A stretch of 14,338 nt of DNA, from assembly GCA_002751075.1 (NCBI GenBank), contig NAOQ01000405.1:1-14338 (forward strand), written 5' to 3'. The stretch's first letter is position 1, and every line of letters begins with the position of its first letter. A program made the translations under genes and the position numbers. Below the pieces are notes generated by a model that did no database searches, had not been told where the DNA came from, and saw only the letters and a program-made list of their open reading frames with translations. This document shows positions 1 to 9,600 of this stretch, in pieces. The DNA is from Ichthyophonus hoferi (taxonomy: Eukaryota > Opisthokonta > Ichthyosporea > Ichthyophonida > Ichthyophonidae).

Positions 1-125
1 ATTATATACACTATATACATTATATACACTATATACATTATATACATTATATGCACTATATACATTATATGCACTATATACCTTATACACTATATACGTT
101 ATATACATGATATACATTATGTACA
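1..125. repeat. 9-bp AT-rich minisatellite at window edge
   Basis: Alternating 9-nt units acattatat and acactatat, with variants such as gcactatat, run from the first base to about 125, so the array probably continues to the left. It contains no CCAAT motif and no credible coding frame. Confidence 0.85.
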
Positions 126-193
126 CTTGCCTGTCATAAAGGTTATAACCACATATTGACTCTGTCCATACAAATATATGGAGAAATAGCCAC

Positions 194-229
194 AGAGGGA
201 GAGGGAGAGGGAGAAAGAAAGAGAAGAGT
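194..229. repeat. GA-rich simple repeat
   Basis: A purine tract of gaggga and gaaa units on the plus strand ends about 28 nt before the acceptor of the first plus-strand exon. It is pyrimidine-rich on the minus strand only, so it is not the polypyrimidine tract of that plus-strand acceptor. Confidence 0.7.
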
Positions 230-257
230 ATAACACAGCCGGTACCTCTCCTCACAG

Positions 258-338
258 CATGTTTTGTTTGGGCTCTCTATGATTGTTAGTATGGCTAACT
301 TTCTGCATTTTCTCTTCCAACGAAAACAATTCGAGCTG
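258..338 (+). CDS. Plus-strand gene, hydrophobic exon
   Basis: An acceptor ctctcctcacag precedes 27 codons that begin HVLFGLSM and end RKQFEL, followed by the donor GTATTT. A run of about 18 hydrophobic residues followed by QRKQ looks like a transmembrane helix with a cytosolic basic flank. Phase 0 at both ends matches the next exon. The frame stops shortly after the donor. Confidence 0.5.
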
Positions 339-2083
339 GTATTTATATCTCTCGTTTTCTATTGACTATATCCTGAATTCTTTTTTTTATTGGATAACTT
401 CTTGTCTCTCTTCAAATGTGGGTCGTTTAATTGGTCATTTTTTTATCTTCCATCCATTTTGTCCAAATTGGCATCTAAGTTGTAATCCCACACATGCCTG
501 ATTGCTAGCCAATAGGATATTGCATGGAAGGCTTAGGCCAGTATATTGTCACATCCAATCAGAGTTCCATTTGCAAATTTAGTACATTTCGGGCCAATGA
601 AATGTGAAGTGAAGTCAATATAGACCTTGCCGATTGATCTATTGAAATAAAACGAAGGGCAAAGTCTCGCAATTACATAATGTATCCACCAATCATATAT
701 AGTCTAATCATAGCATACTACTGCCTGTATCTTACAGTAGGCACTGGTATTCCATATAAAGTAGATGCTCAGTGCAGGAAATTTTGCGACATGTTGTAAA
801 ATCATTGAAATATCCGAATTATTGGATGATATTAGGCCTATTGATTAATAATAATCTATTATCCTATTGGACTAGCATATTAATAACCCTTTATATCTAG
901 CCCAGTGGTTTTTAGAAAAAAGATAGTCAAGCATCATATGATGCTATTATGTTGTTAATTGTTAAATGCACTATGCTTGGTACAATATATCAGAACCAAT
1001 AATAATTGAGTGTTTCAGCCCAGCGCCTCGGCGGCCAATGCGCGCTCAAGACGCATCACAGAGCCTTATGAGTTCTGGGATCCCTCTCCCTGTACGGTGA
1101 TTATGTTATGGTATGTTACATGTATAGTGATATAGTGAGAGTATATATATAGATGTTGTAGTTAATCCTATTATTGTTTGTAATGTGTCACTCATACATT
1201 CCTAGATATATGCATACATATATGCATACATGCATACATACATAGATGAGTAACCTTTCAATTACCCACGGTAATCCGTCCAATTATATGCTACAGGCCG
1301 GGTCACAAAGCCTAACTATACGGAATGCATGTATTTAAGTATACCTATCAATGGCATAAGCTCATTTATGGTATAACTCCGTCCCTTTATAGCCTAACTA
1401 CCTGTCTATTATTGTAGTTGTATCTATATAATACCTGGGATAGGCTGATTATATAATGTCAATTTCTTTCTATGGTCTTGCATTTGTATAACAACCAATC
1501 ATCTTCCTACAGTTTAGTTTCGCCCGTACAAGTCCTGATCATATATACGTCATCCTCTGTGGTCTATTCGTTTTTCATTTGGATGATCTACGCTTTGATT
1601 GCATCCTAATTACATCTATATTTGTCCGCCAATTCCTGTCTTCCATCTATATTGCGATGTATAATTGTCAATCCACAATCCACATATAGATATATGTATT
1701 CACACTAACCCCTCATAATTATTGGTGCAAACTACGTACCAACTATAATTTGTATTCTTTAACAATCACATGCCTCGTCATTTCAAATCATTGGCCCTTT
1801 ATACATCTATATTTACTGTTTTTTACCCATACCCCATTCTCCATTCATATATATGTATAAGCTTTTTGACTGCATGAATATGTGGTGTAACTGTATCCTG
1901 GAATCCAATCAAAATGTCTTGTTATGTTTTCTTAACTTTTGCGACAACAGGGATTCGCTGTGGCCACTCGTGTTCAAGGTACCTTAACCCCTATTGGTAG
2001 ATGTGTGTATGTTGGTATGGAGTAGTATAGTTGGGTGATAATATTAATATTAATATTAAATATTAATGGTAATAATAGTAATA

Positions 2084-2130
<47 letters not shown>

Positions 2131-2854
2131 GTACGAGAGGAGGGCAAGGCCCGGGGATAGATCCAGTTATAGGATAGGAAAATAACTTTACAAAGTACTA
2201 AAACACTTTCTTGGGGCCTGTTAGATCGTGAAGCACAAACCCGACGTCTTAATGGTGTAGTCTACCGTGAGATTCAGAATTTACAACACGAACCCCCCCG
2301 GGTGTCGCAGTACTGTCAGAAATTCGCCCCTTCCCCCCCTGTAAATCGTACGTTGACCTTTCAAACCCTTTTGAATCAGGGTTGATCACTGATATTTTAT
2401 ACCACGGCTTCACTCAGTTCTTTCTATCTCTGTAGTATTATTTCTGTATCTCTTTGTTTTACATCCCCTAGCTTTCCCTTTCTTTATCTCCATTTTGTCC
2501 TTTCCCCTGTTGTAAACCTCCACAAGCAACATAGTAAATAATAACATAGTGGTGTGGGCGGTGTTGCTAATGTGTGACTTTTTTTAGCTAAAACCTACAG
2601 CATATAGAAATAGTCATCATGTATTACTAGGTCCTGTTTTACCTCATTCTAACCTATTATATATATTCACATGCATGCATACTATCATACATACATACAT
2701 ACCTATATCTATGTACATAAACCCACCAATCACCAATACTGTAACAGGTCATGCTGGTGGCATGACCTACCGCCAATCCACAGGAACCTATCGCACTACC
2801 CCCATCTCACCTGTGTTTTCCTCGCGCTATACGACCAACCCTTATGTAGAGTAG
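258..2854 (+). CDS. Unrecognised plus-strand gene, last four visible exons (likely membrane protein)
   Basis: I do not recognise this gene. Four exons, 258-338, 1019-1096, 1951-1978 and 2748-2854, have AG acceptors and GT donors and join in one frame (phases 0, 0, 0, 1) to a stop at 2852-2854. Together they give about 97 residues. First comes a hydrophobic stretch likely to cross a membrane (GLSMIVSMANFLHFLF), then a basic/aromatic piece (RSRRITEPYEFWDP), a short link (GFAVATRVQG) and a Ser/Thr/Tyr/Arg-rich tail ending NPYVE. The tail is open for 107 nt with GC content well above its surroundings. The start and upstream exons are not visible and probably lie left of the window. An extra exon in the 680-nt or 850-nt introns cannot be excluded. 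The gene converges with the alanyl-tRNA synthetase gene. Frame consistency is seen; membrane location is inferred. Confidence 0.55.
339..1018 (+). other. Intron of plus-strand gene
   Basis: 680 nt, AT-rich. It holds ten CCAAT/ATTGG pentamers, including CCAATCA at about 556 and 692. No further exon is convincing here; a short acceptor-like stretch near 736 reads straight into a stop in the required phase. Confidence 0.45.
1019..1096 (+). CDS. Plus-strand gene, RITEPYEFWDP exon
   Basis: The acceptor gagtgtttcag is followed by 26 codons of clearly GC-richer sequence reading PSASAANARSRRITEP then YEFWDPSPCT, with donor GTGATT. Phase is 0 at both ends. Composition changes sharply at both borders, which supports a real exon; the donor is weak. 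It contains one CCAAT in the Ala-Ala-Asn codons. Confidence 0.6.
1097..1950 (+). other. Intron of plus-strand gene, with a TACA/TGCA microsatellite and an open stretch
   Basis: 854 nt. A tgcatacata-type microsatellite lies at about 1209-1245. Positions 1513-1689 form an open frame of 58 codons after an acceptor (cttcctacag), in the phase set by the preceding exon; this is discussed as a possible alternative terminal exon. The rest is AT-rich with scattered CCAAT motifs. Confidence 0.4.
1951..1978 (+). CDS. Plus-strand gene, 28-nt exon
   Basis: The acceptor cttttgcgacaacag precedes nine codons, GFAVATRVQ, plus one base, then donor GTACCT after CAAG. Its single trailing G joins the first two bases of the next exon to give Gly, so the phase is consistent. 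Very small, and called mainly from splice sites and phase. Confidence 0.5.
2036..2129. repeat. (AAT)n-rich microsatellite
   Basis: Degenerate attaat and taatag units grade into about twelve perfect aat triplets ending at 2129. It borders the GC-richer segment that follows and may be the A/T-rich 3' tail of a retroelement on the minus strand. Confidence 0.8.
2130..2400 (-). mobile_element. Possible non-LTR retroelement (LINE or SINE) 3' fragment
   Basis: This block is GC-richer than its flanks, has no CCAAT motif, and abuts an (ATT)n tail when read on the minus strand. A simple-repeat tail at one end of a body unlike the host sequence is typical of LINE or SINE 3' ends. No reverse transcriptase motif was recognised; the minus frames are interrupted. 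The outer border near 2400 is a guess, and it could instead be unique intron sequence. Confidence 0.3.
2401..2669 (+). other. Pyrimidine-rich intron segment
   Basis: The part to about 2515 is rich in tctttct and tttccc on the plus strand; the rest is ordinary AT-rich sequence. It lies in the last visible intron of the plus-strand gene. No exon and no CCAAT motif were found. Confidence 0.4.
2670..2701. repeat. TACA/TGCA microsatellite
   Basis: Units atgc then catacatacatacat occur about 47 nt upstream of the terminal-exon acceptor of the plus-strand gene. Confidence 0.7.
2748..2854 (+). CDS. Plus-strand gene, terminal exon with stop
   Basis: The acceptor aatactgtaacag is followed by two bases completing a Gly codon, 34 codons and TAG. 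The translation runs HAGGMTYRQSTGTYRTTPIS and ends SRYTTNPYVE. It is Ser/Thr/Tyr/Arg-rich, so probably a disordered tail. The only alternative is a longer open frame one register off (start 2671) that ignores the acceptor; its Cys/His/Leu-rich translation looks random. The GC-rich composition continues past the stop to about 2930, as expected of a 3' UTR. Confidence 0.6.
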
Positions 2855-3582
2855 ACCTACGCGCGACACTATATCGCACTTCACTCCTCTTACGGCCACT
2901 ACACGAGCATTGATTGGTTCTTTGCGGGGTGATGACATCATAATAGCGTTCTAAATGTAGTATAAAGGAGGTGATTGAATGAAGGCTTGTACTATATATG
3001 TGGTCATGGGAAATGATTGGCATGGCTGTATGTAGAGATATGGATATGATAACTAGTGAATCATTGCATCCGTTTAAATTACCAGTCTATTTTCCACTAT
3101 CATTTTTTATGGAATTTAAGCGACATCAACAATCTTGCCCTATTCTCATGTATCCATAAAATTACTACAGATTTAAATTATAAAATAGCAAGTAGTATCT
3201 TATTGTTAAAAGTTAAGTCGTTTTATCGATAACAACGCTTGTCCATTGGCTAATATGTCCATGTCTGCTGTCAGTACCGTAGATAATGCAATGATTTTAA
3301 ACTTAGTCTGGACCAATAAATGAGATTAATCTCTTTCAATTATTTTTACTATCTGGTTTTAATTGGGCCATGCATTTATAATCTAGGACATGGCAGACCA
3401 GGTTGGCCATATACCAATTTATTTAAAGGATTGTTTTGGGATAATATGATATATAATTGAATAGTCGAATATTGATTAGTTTATTAAAGTAAACAAGGGT
3501 AGAGGCATATGTTACATAATGGTAGATATATGCCCATTGGTTTACTATAAGATCACGGGTGCAATATTGTCGTTTCTATTAG
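2855..3582. other. Intergenic region between convergent genes
   Basis: 728 nt separate the two stop codons. It should hold both 3' UTRs. For the plus gene, AATAAA occurs only at 3315-3320, about 460 nt from the stop; a TATAAA variant lies near 2961. The minus gene has AATAAA at 3485-3480. No other gene was seen. Confidence 0.6.
3480..3485 (-). promoter_or_regulatory. Candidate poly(A) signal of the synthetase gene
   Basis: The minus strand reads AATAAA about 100 nt beyond the proposed stop at 3583-3585, a normal distance for an animal poly(A) signal. Confidence 0.45.
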
Positions 3583-3606
3583 CTACATCTTAATGCGGTC
3601 AGGCAC
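3583..3606 (-). CDS. AARS2: AlaRS exon 25, proposed terminal exon
   Basis: After a strong acceptor (ccttctctcag on the minus strand) phase 0 gives VPDRIKM and a stop. Two alternatives exist: a phase-1 donor variant upstream gives Gly-Ala-stop, or the previous exon reads through without splicing. All end the protein soon after the C-Ala core, so the exact tail is uncertain. Confidence 0.35.
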   Translation of the reverse strand: MPDRIKM

Positions 3607-6600
3607 CTGAGAGAAGGAAATTGGTGGAATTAAGATTAATGAACCAATAGAGACGAATAAACACTTTGTCTTAATTGGAATAGAGTAAATATCCAGTTTC
3701 ATGTTCACTAAGCATGCAAACCTTTACCAGTGCCCACCACATATCTTTTGATTATATATTTATTATTATTAATTACTGTTAATTACTATTAATTACTGTT
3801 ACCCTCTTCTGTGCTCTCTTTTCTATTATTCTATGTCCTAGGACGCATCCATTTTATGGAAAGGCATTGATTAGGAGAGATAAAAGGTAGTTAACACAGG
3901 AGTTAATGTATAAATAGAAGTAGTCTGATTGGTGCAAAAAGATAGTGATTATTAAGTGGGTAGAGAAGGGGAATAATTTACTGACATAGAGCTAATGAAA
4001 TAGGATTATAATTAGAGACTATTAACAGCATCATTATATATAAATATGCAATGTCGAGGTAGGTTAAAAAGTAACCTACTATTAGACGGTCATTAGTACG
4101 ACCTTGACCAATCACAGGTGTCCCACTACACCTCCCCCCCATTGGATAATTGATAATGGTTTTTAGGAGCTGGAATGGGATTGGATGGATAGGTATTCAT
4201 ATATAATTAGATAGATATTAGTAGTGCTGACCAGGTCAATGTAGGGTAAATAACACATACAAAACCACTTATAGTAATAATCTATAGTAAGATATACATG
4301 CTCTACCAGTACAATGTACTCTACTATATACACGTATGTAGTACAATGTATAATGCTGTATACATATACGTAATATTACTTACCTGTGTAGCATTAATGG
4401 TCTTAATCCCATCCCCTCGTACACAAACTACTAGCCGGCCAATCATTAACAGGTGCATGGTGGTGGGCTGATTGGTTGCTAGATGTTTTCCATGTGCCCT
4501 GCCTAACTCTATGGTATATTTAGCGTCCAGAGTGTGTACTAGTAACTGTATGTCTGTAAGTATGTAGGTACGATGGTCGGGTAGTATAATGATATAATAG
4601 TAGAGTAGTATGTATGATAGAATGTAAGTAGGCCATTATGGCAGTATGTGTGTATGTATGTATAATAGTAAAACAATATGCATTATGTATGAATGGATGG
4701 GGTAGGGTTAGGGATCATAACTACAGGAGTGGTTATAGTAACTACAACGTCTTACATTTTGTTGGCCTTTAACTAGTAGGAAGGTATGATTGGATGAATA
4801 CAATAATATAAACTACACATTATCTATAATGGTCCCTGATAATTGATTCTTGCCCTCCAATCACACACCCTCCCGTTGTTACTCCTAGATGACCATCCTA
4901 GTCCAATCATAAAACTTTAAACTACCTGTTGGCCACTCTCTGCCAATCCTTTGCACTGCTTATTCCAGGTTCAGCCAATACCATTGCATGAACACGCACA
5001 AATATAGACATTCAACCAATAAAACTGCAGAATATAATCTAATCACTACCTTTGTCCAAGGTCACTGGCCAAGGATTGGGATCCAATGGGAATAGGGCAA
5101 GGGCAGCTGATAACGCTTTGCATTGACTCTTTAAATCATTTCCAGTTTTAATATGTTGACTGATTCGTTCTTCGACATAGTTAGGCTGAGTCTAAAATAT
5201 CCACCAATGGGATTATAGTGAGGCATTAGTATTCTGATTGTCTACCAATAATGCATCACTACCGAGAGGTCAACTAATTGTCCACGTTATCTAATCAAAA
5301 TAATAGACGTATATATGCTATGTCATGCACATTAAGTGTATTATATATCTCTTGACAGCTCCCTATATACCTGCATATTACTATTCGTATATACCCTGCC
5401 CTCTATACCCTACCCTATATACCTTATCCTATATACCTTATCCTATATACCCTATCCTGTATACATTATCCTATATACCTTATCCTATATACCCTATCCT
5501 GTATACATTATCCTATATACCTTATCCTATATACCTTATCCTATATACCTTATCCTATATACATTATCCTATATACCTTATCCTATATACCCTATTTACC
5601 CTCGTTACCTCCAGTAGTTTACATAGGCGGCCAATCATATTCTCCTTCTCCTGGTAATATTTCACAGCTATATCTCCCGTACATGCCACAATGCGCCGTG
5701 TACCTAATTTTAATGAAGGTAAGGCATTGGCTGCTTAGTAGACTAGACGGATCTAGTTATAATTAAGAGTAGCCAATAGCAACCTATATGGCCTTCCCTA
5801 TGAAAATTCATCAATAATAGCGTTCCTTATGATAGACCTCTTCCTACCTGCACTATCTATTAATATAGTCTCTGGTAATTGGTGCTTTTATTAATGTATC
5901 ACTGGGTCACCCTCTTCCTCTCCCTCTCTACCCTATATGCCCTCCCCTTACCTATGGTCTTGGTGGACTCGGAGACTATAGTAAAGGGGTAGAGGCTAGA
6001 TACGTTAGTGATGTGAGTGCCACTGCAGATCTCTCTACTGAAATCGCCCACCTGATTGGTTTATAAGCATCGCCTAGTTAGGGATAGAATAGAATAAAGC
6101 CAGCTGTTAATCTTCCTTTAACCAATCATTGTGACATTTTTAATTATATCTCCTACCTAACTCTCTCTGTCTCACAATCAAAACAGTACCTACTACCCTG
6201 TCACAAGCCTCTACATTCCTGTCTTAGGCCATCCAATCACTAGTAATTGTTAAACACCCCTCTGGCATTTATAGCCCCTATCCCTCCAAAACCCTTGCTA
6301 TTCTTTCCTGTACATACTTCTTTTTATGGGTAGTAGCACCTAGACCGCTACCAATCATGTCATTTCATATCATTTACTCTGTGGCCCTTTACCCCTTACC
6401 TACCTCTACCACTCTTACAGTGTCGTCATACTTTTCACCATATAAGGCTACAGCCCCTCTCTTTAAAGCCTCTTTTTTAGTCATATTCTGATTGGTCAAT
6501 CCTTGTCAGGTGATTGGATAAGAGAAATAGTTAATAATGAACAGAGATAATCGGGTAAAATGATATATATATGGGTAACCAATTAGAAAGACAGTACAGT

Positions 6601-9600
6601 TAATCAGTGGGTAAATAAACCAGTACTCAACAAGATTGCATGCACATGGCATGACATACTTTGATAGTGATTGGTGGAGAGGACAATATGACGTCATTGA
6701 CATGCTGGGTCACACAGGCCAATAATTGATCCCCCACAGGTTTGGGATGAGTGAAGTCAAGTCTTATTTGTTCTGGCTCAACCAATAGCCCTGTATTCTT
6801 GTTGTTCAGCAAAATGACAATATCATCCTATATGTTTAACCTTAATTTGTTTCTCTTTTTTTCAAGGCTTTTTTAATTTAAAATATTAAAACATTACCAT
6901 TTATATTTTTTTCTCTCATACTCTCTTATTTTAAATAACCAACAATATTGATCTATTATCTTGCCTCATGTAGTATATCCAGTTCTATCAATCACGTAAC
7001 CCCTACGCCCTTGGAACATATGTATCTCATCCTCTTAGCTAGTCATGACACTGACGTACCTTCCTGTATCACGTGGTCACCTAGAACTGTACGTAAGGCT
7101 GCATGAAGTAAATGGGTGGCTGTATGGTTCTTGCTAGTGCGATTTCTTGAAATCTCATCGATATGTGCATTTACCGTCTCACCCACCTACAATAATGTAT
7201 GAACCCTTTTGATATTATTGGCTATCCCTTATGACTACAGGAGAACCAATGAGCTCACAGAAATACACAAGCCCGCACCATATATTGATTAACTGTATGA
7301 TTTATATGTTGTATAATATCATACTATATATTGATTGGATGGAAAGAATGGAATGCAGATCCCAATTGATTAGGAAAAATTTGAGATATGGAATACGTAT
7401 GTTATGTTATGTTATCATAATGGTATGATATTATGACAATACTATTAACAATATATTGTTATTGAGATTATTCTGTACGTTATGTATGGCATAGGAGGTG
7501 GACTACTACTACCTGCACCTACCTGTAAATTACAGGGGGAGTCCTTTACACGAAGTACTATCCCCCCTTTATAGGGAATAGTGGTGTCTGCTATATCAAG
7601 GCTTGTCTTGTCAGCCAGTAATATCCTGTAAATAAACCATATATATTTTTAAACCTACTGGGTGAAATGGGCAAAAGTTTAAGACAGAGATAATGTTTGT
7701 ATTTTATTGGATATGTTTATTTATTAAAAGAGATTAATACAATTATTATTTATATTTAAAAGACACCTATACCTATCCTATCCTATCCTATTGTATTTTA
7801 TCATATCCTATACTAACCTAACCTATCCAATCATTTCTTATTAATACTTACTTTCCTTTATCACCAACCTGATCTTTCGTTTTCCCATAGAACGGACAGG
7901 GATTAATACTGATATAGAGATCTGTGTGTATGTATGCATGTATATATAGATGTATATATGTATGTATGTATGTATGTTTGTATGTATGTATATATGTATG
8001 TATCTATCTATTTATTTATGTATGTATATATGCATGTATGGTAGTATGTATGTATGTAGGTGTAGTTGTTTATATAGATTTATTCGCAAAGGGGTGTGAT
8101 TTGATAATGCCTGTCAGATAGAGATAACAAAGGGGAGAGGAGAGGCACGAGATAGAAAATGGCATTACCATATATGGATAATCAGAATAGCCCTGACTAC
8201 CATATGTGGCTAAACTAAGGTAATGTCATATATTATAAATGTATGTATTGATTGGCTTGCAGACCAATATATACAATTTTATTGATGGTATATCAGCTCA
8301 GAATACCAAGTATGTTCTGACATAATCTTGTCCCTACACTCTATGAATCCCTTTTATTACTTTTTGATTTATAGTAAAGGCCAATCAAAGGTAAGAGAAG
8401 AGGGACAGTAGATGCTATTGCTGAGTGATAATTGAGGGTCATGATATCGTGCCAATAGGCAAATAGCCAGTAAAATAGTGGATTGGTAAATATATATGAT
8501 AGATCTAATGTAGGGTAAGGTATGTTCACATAGTGTAATGTACATAGTGTGACGTACATAGTGTGACGTACATAGTGTAATGTATAGAGTTGTATCTCTG
8601 TTTACATACACATAATATACATAGAGATAGATTGTAATCAAGCCATGTTGTTAGCATGATATATCTCACCATTTGATTGGTTGTCTCTATGGGAGGCTAT
8701 GACCTTACTGTTACAATGTGATTGGGTATATCCTATAAAGGTTGGCTGAATTCCTAGGGCCTGCCAGGCTGAGCCAATGAGCTTGAGTGAGAAAATGAGA
8801 AGTGGGCATGGGTATGTCTACGCATTTATTGGTTATTTAATTTTAAAAGAAAGAAGCACGTGTTGGCATAGTGCTGTGCAATCTACTAGTGGGTATTGAT
8901 GTAGCTTACGTAATGTATATCTAGAGTTTTATTACTTTTAAATGTTAAATAAATGATAACTATATACCTCATTGGAGAATAAAGTCTGGGTGTAGGATGT
9001 GAACACGGGTTAATAAAAGTTTCCACCAATGGTGTGGTTACAATTACCAAAAAACCAAGTAAAGTTTACATGGGTGTATAGGCTTATAATTGGATGATTA
9101 TCACAGACGATAAGTAGTCAGAGACATACATTTCAAGACGTCAAGGGCTCCCTCTCCATCTTTGATTGGCTTGATCTTGCTTGTTGTTGACTTCTCATTG
9201 CGTAATAGACGCTCAAATTCTAAAAATAGAAGCATTAGTAACTACATATACAGGACAATACGTACAGCCAATAATATAAAGTTATTTATATTAAAGATAC
9301 TCCTTTATAGGACACACGAATACAATTCCTAATGAAACAATAAAAAAAAATTATGATATGAGGCCAATGATCTGATGGTGCTAACACATCATGCCAAATA
9401 TGGAAGTCAGACATATATCTGGTCAACATATGATTGGATAACAATATGAGAGGTGCAAAGATGCTATTTGATAAAATTTTAAATCTAAGCAATATAGTGA
9501 TAGCTTAAAAAATCTATAATAACCATTCAATGTGTACCTTTGATGTCAATCTTTAATCCCTTGCTATTGGCTATAGTCTGAGAGAGGTCTAGGGGGAACC

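Noticed and set aside
283-501. 72-codon plus-strand frame
   Set aside because: It is one frame off the proposed hydrophobic exon and runs into intron; its Phe/Ser-rich content reflects T-rich DNA.
2671-2913. 80-codon plus-strand frame
   Set aside because: It starts in a microsatellite and reads through the terminal exon in another frame; the acceptor at 2748 with phase from upstream exons gives a better supported translation.
4700-4712. Telomere-like ggtagggttaggg
   Set aside because: A single TTAGGG-like unit in an intron; no array, so not an interstitial telomere.
5384-5600. CRISPR-like regular repeats
   Set aside because: Units are directly head-to-tail without unique spacers, in an animal-type intron.
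5325-5657. Two long Tyr/Pro/Ile plus-strand frames
   Set aside because: By-products of the 14-nt minisatellite, whose length lets each frame cycle through the same peptides; antisense to exon 19.
7924-8121. Cys/Tyr-rich small protein on the plus strand
   Set aside because: Encoded by the TATG microsatellite beside exon 13, with no composition of a real secreted peptide.
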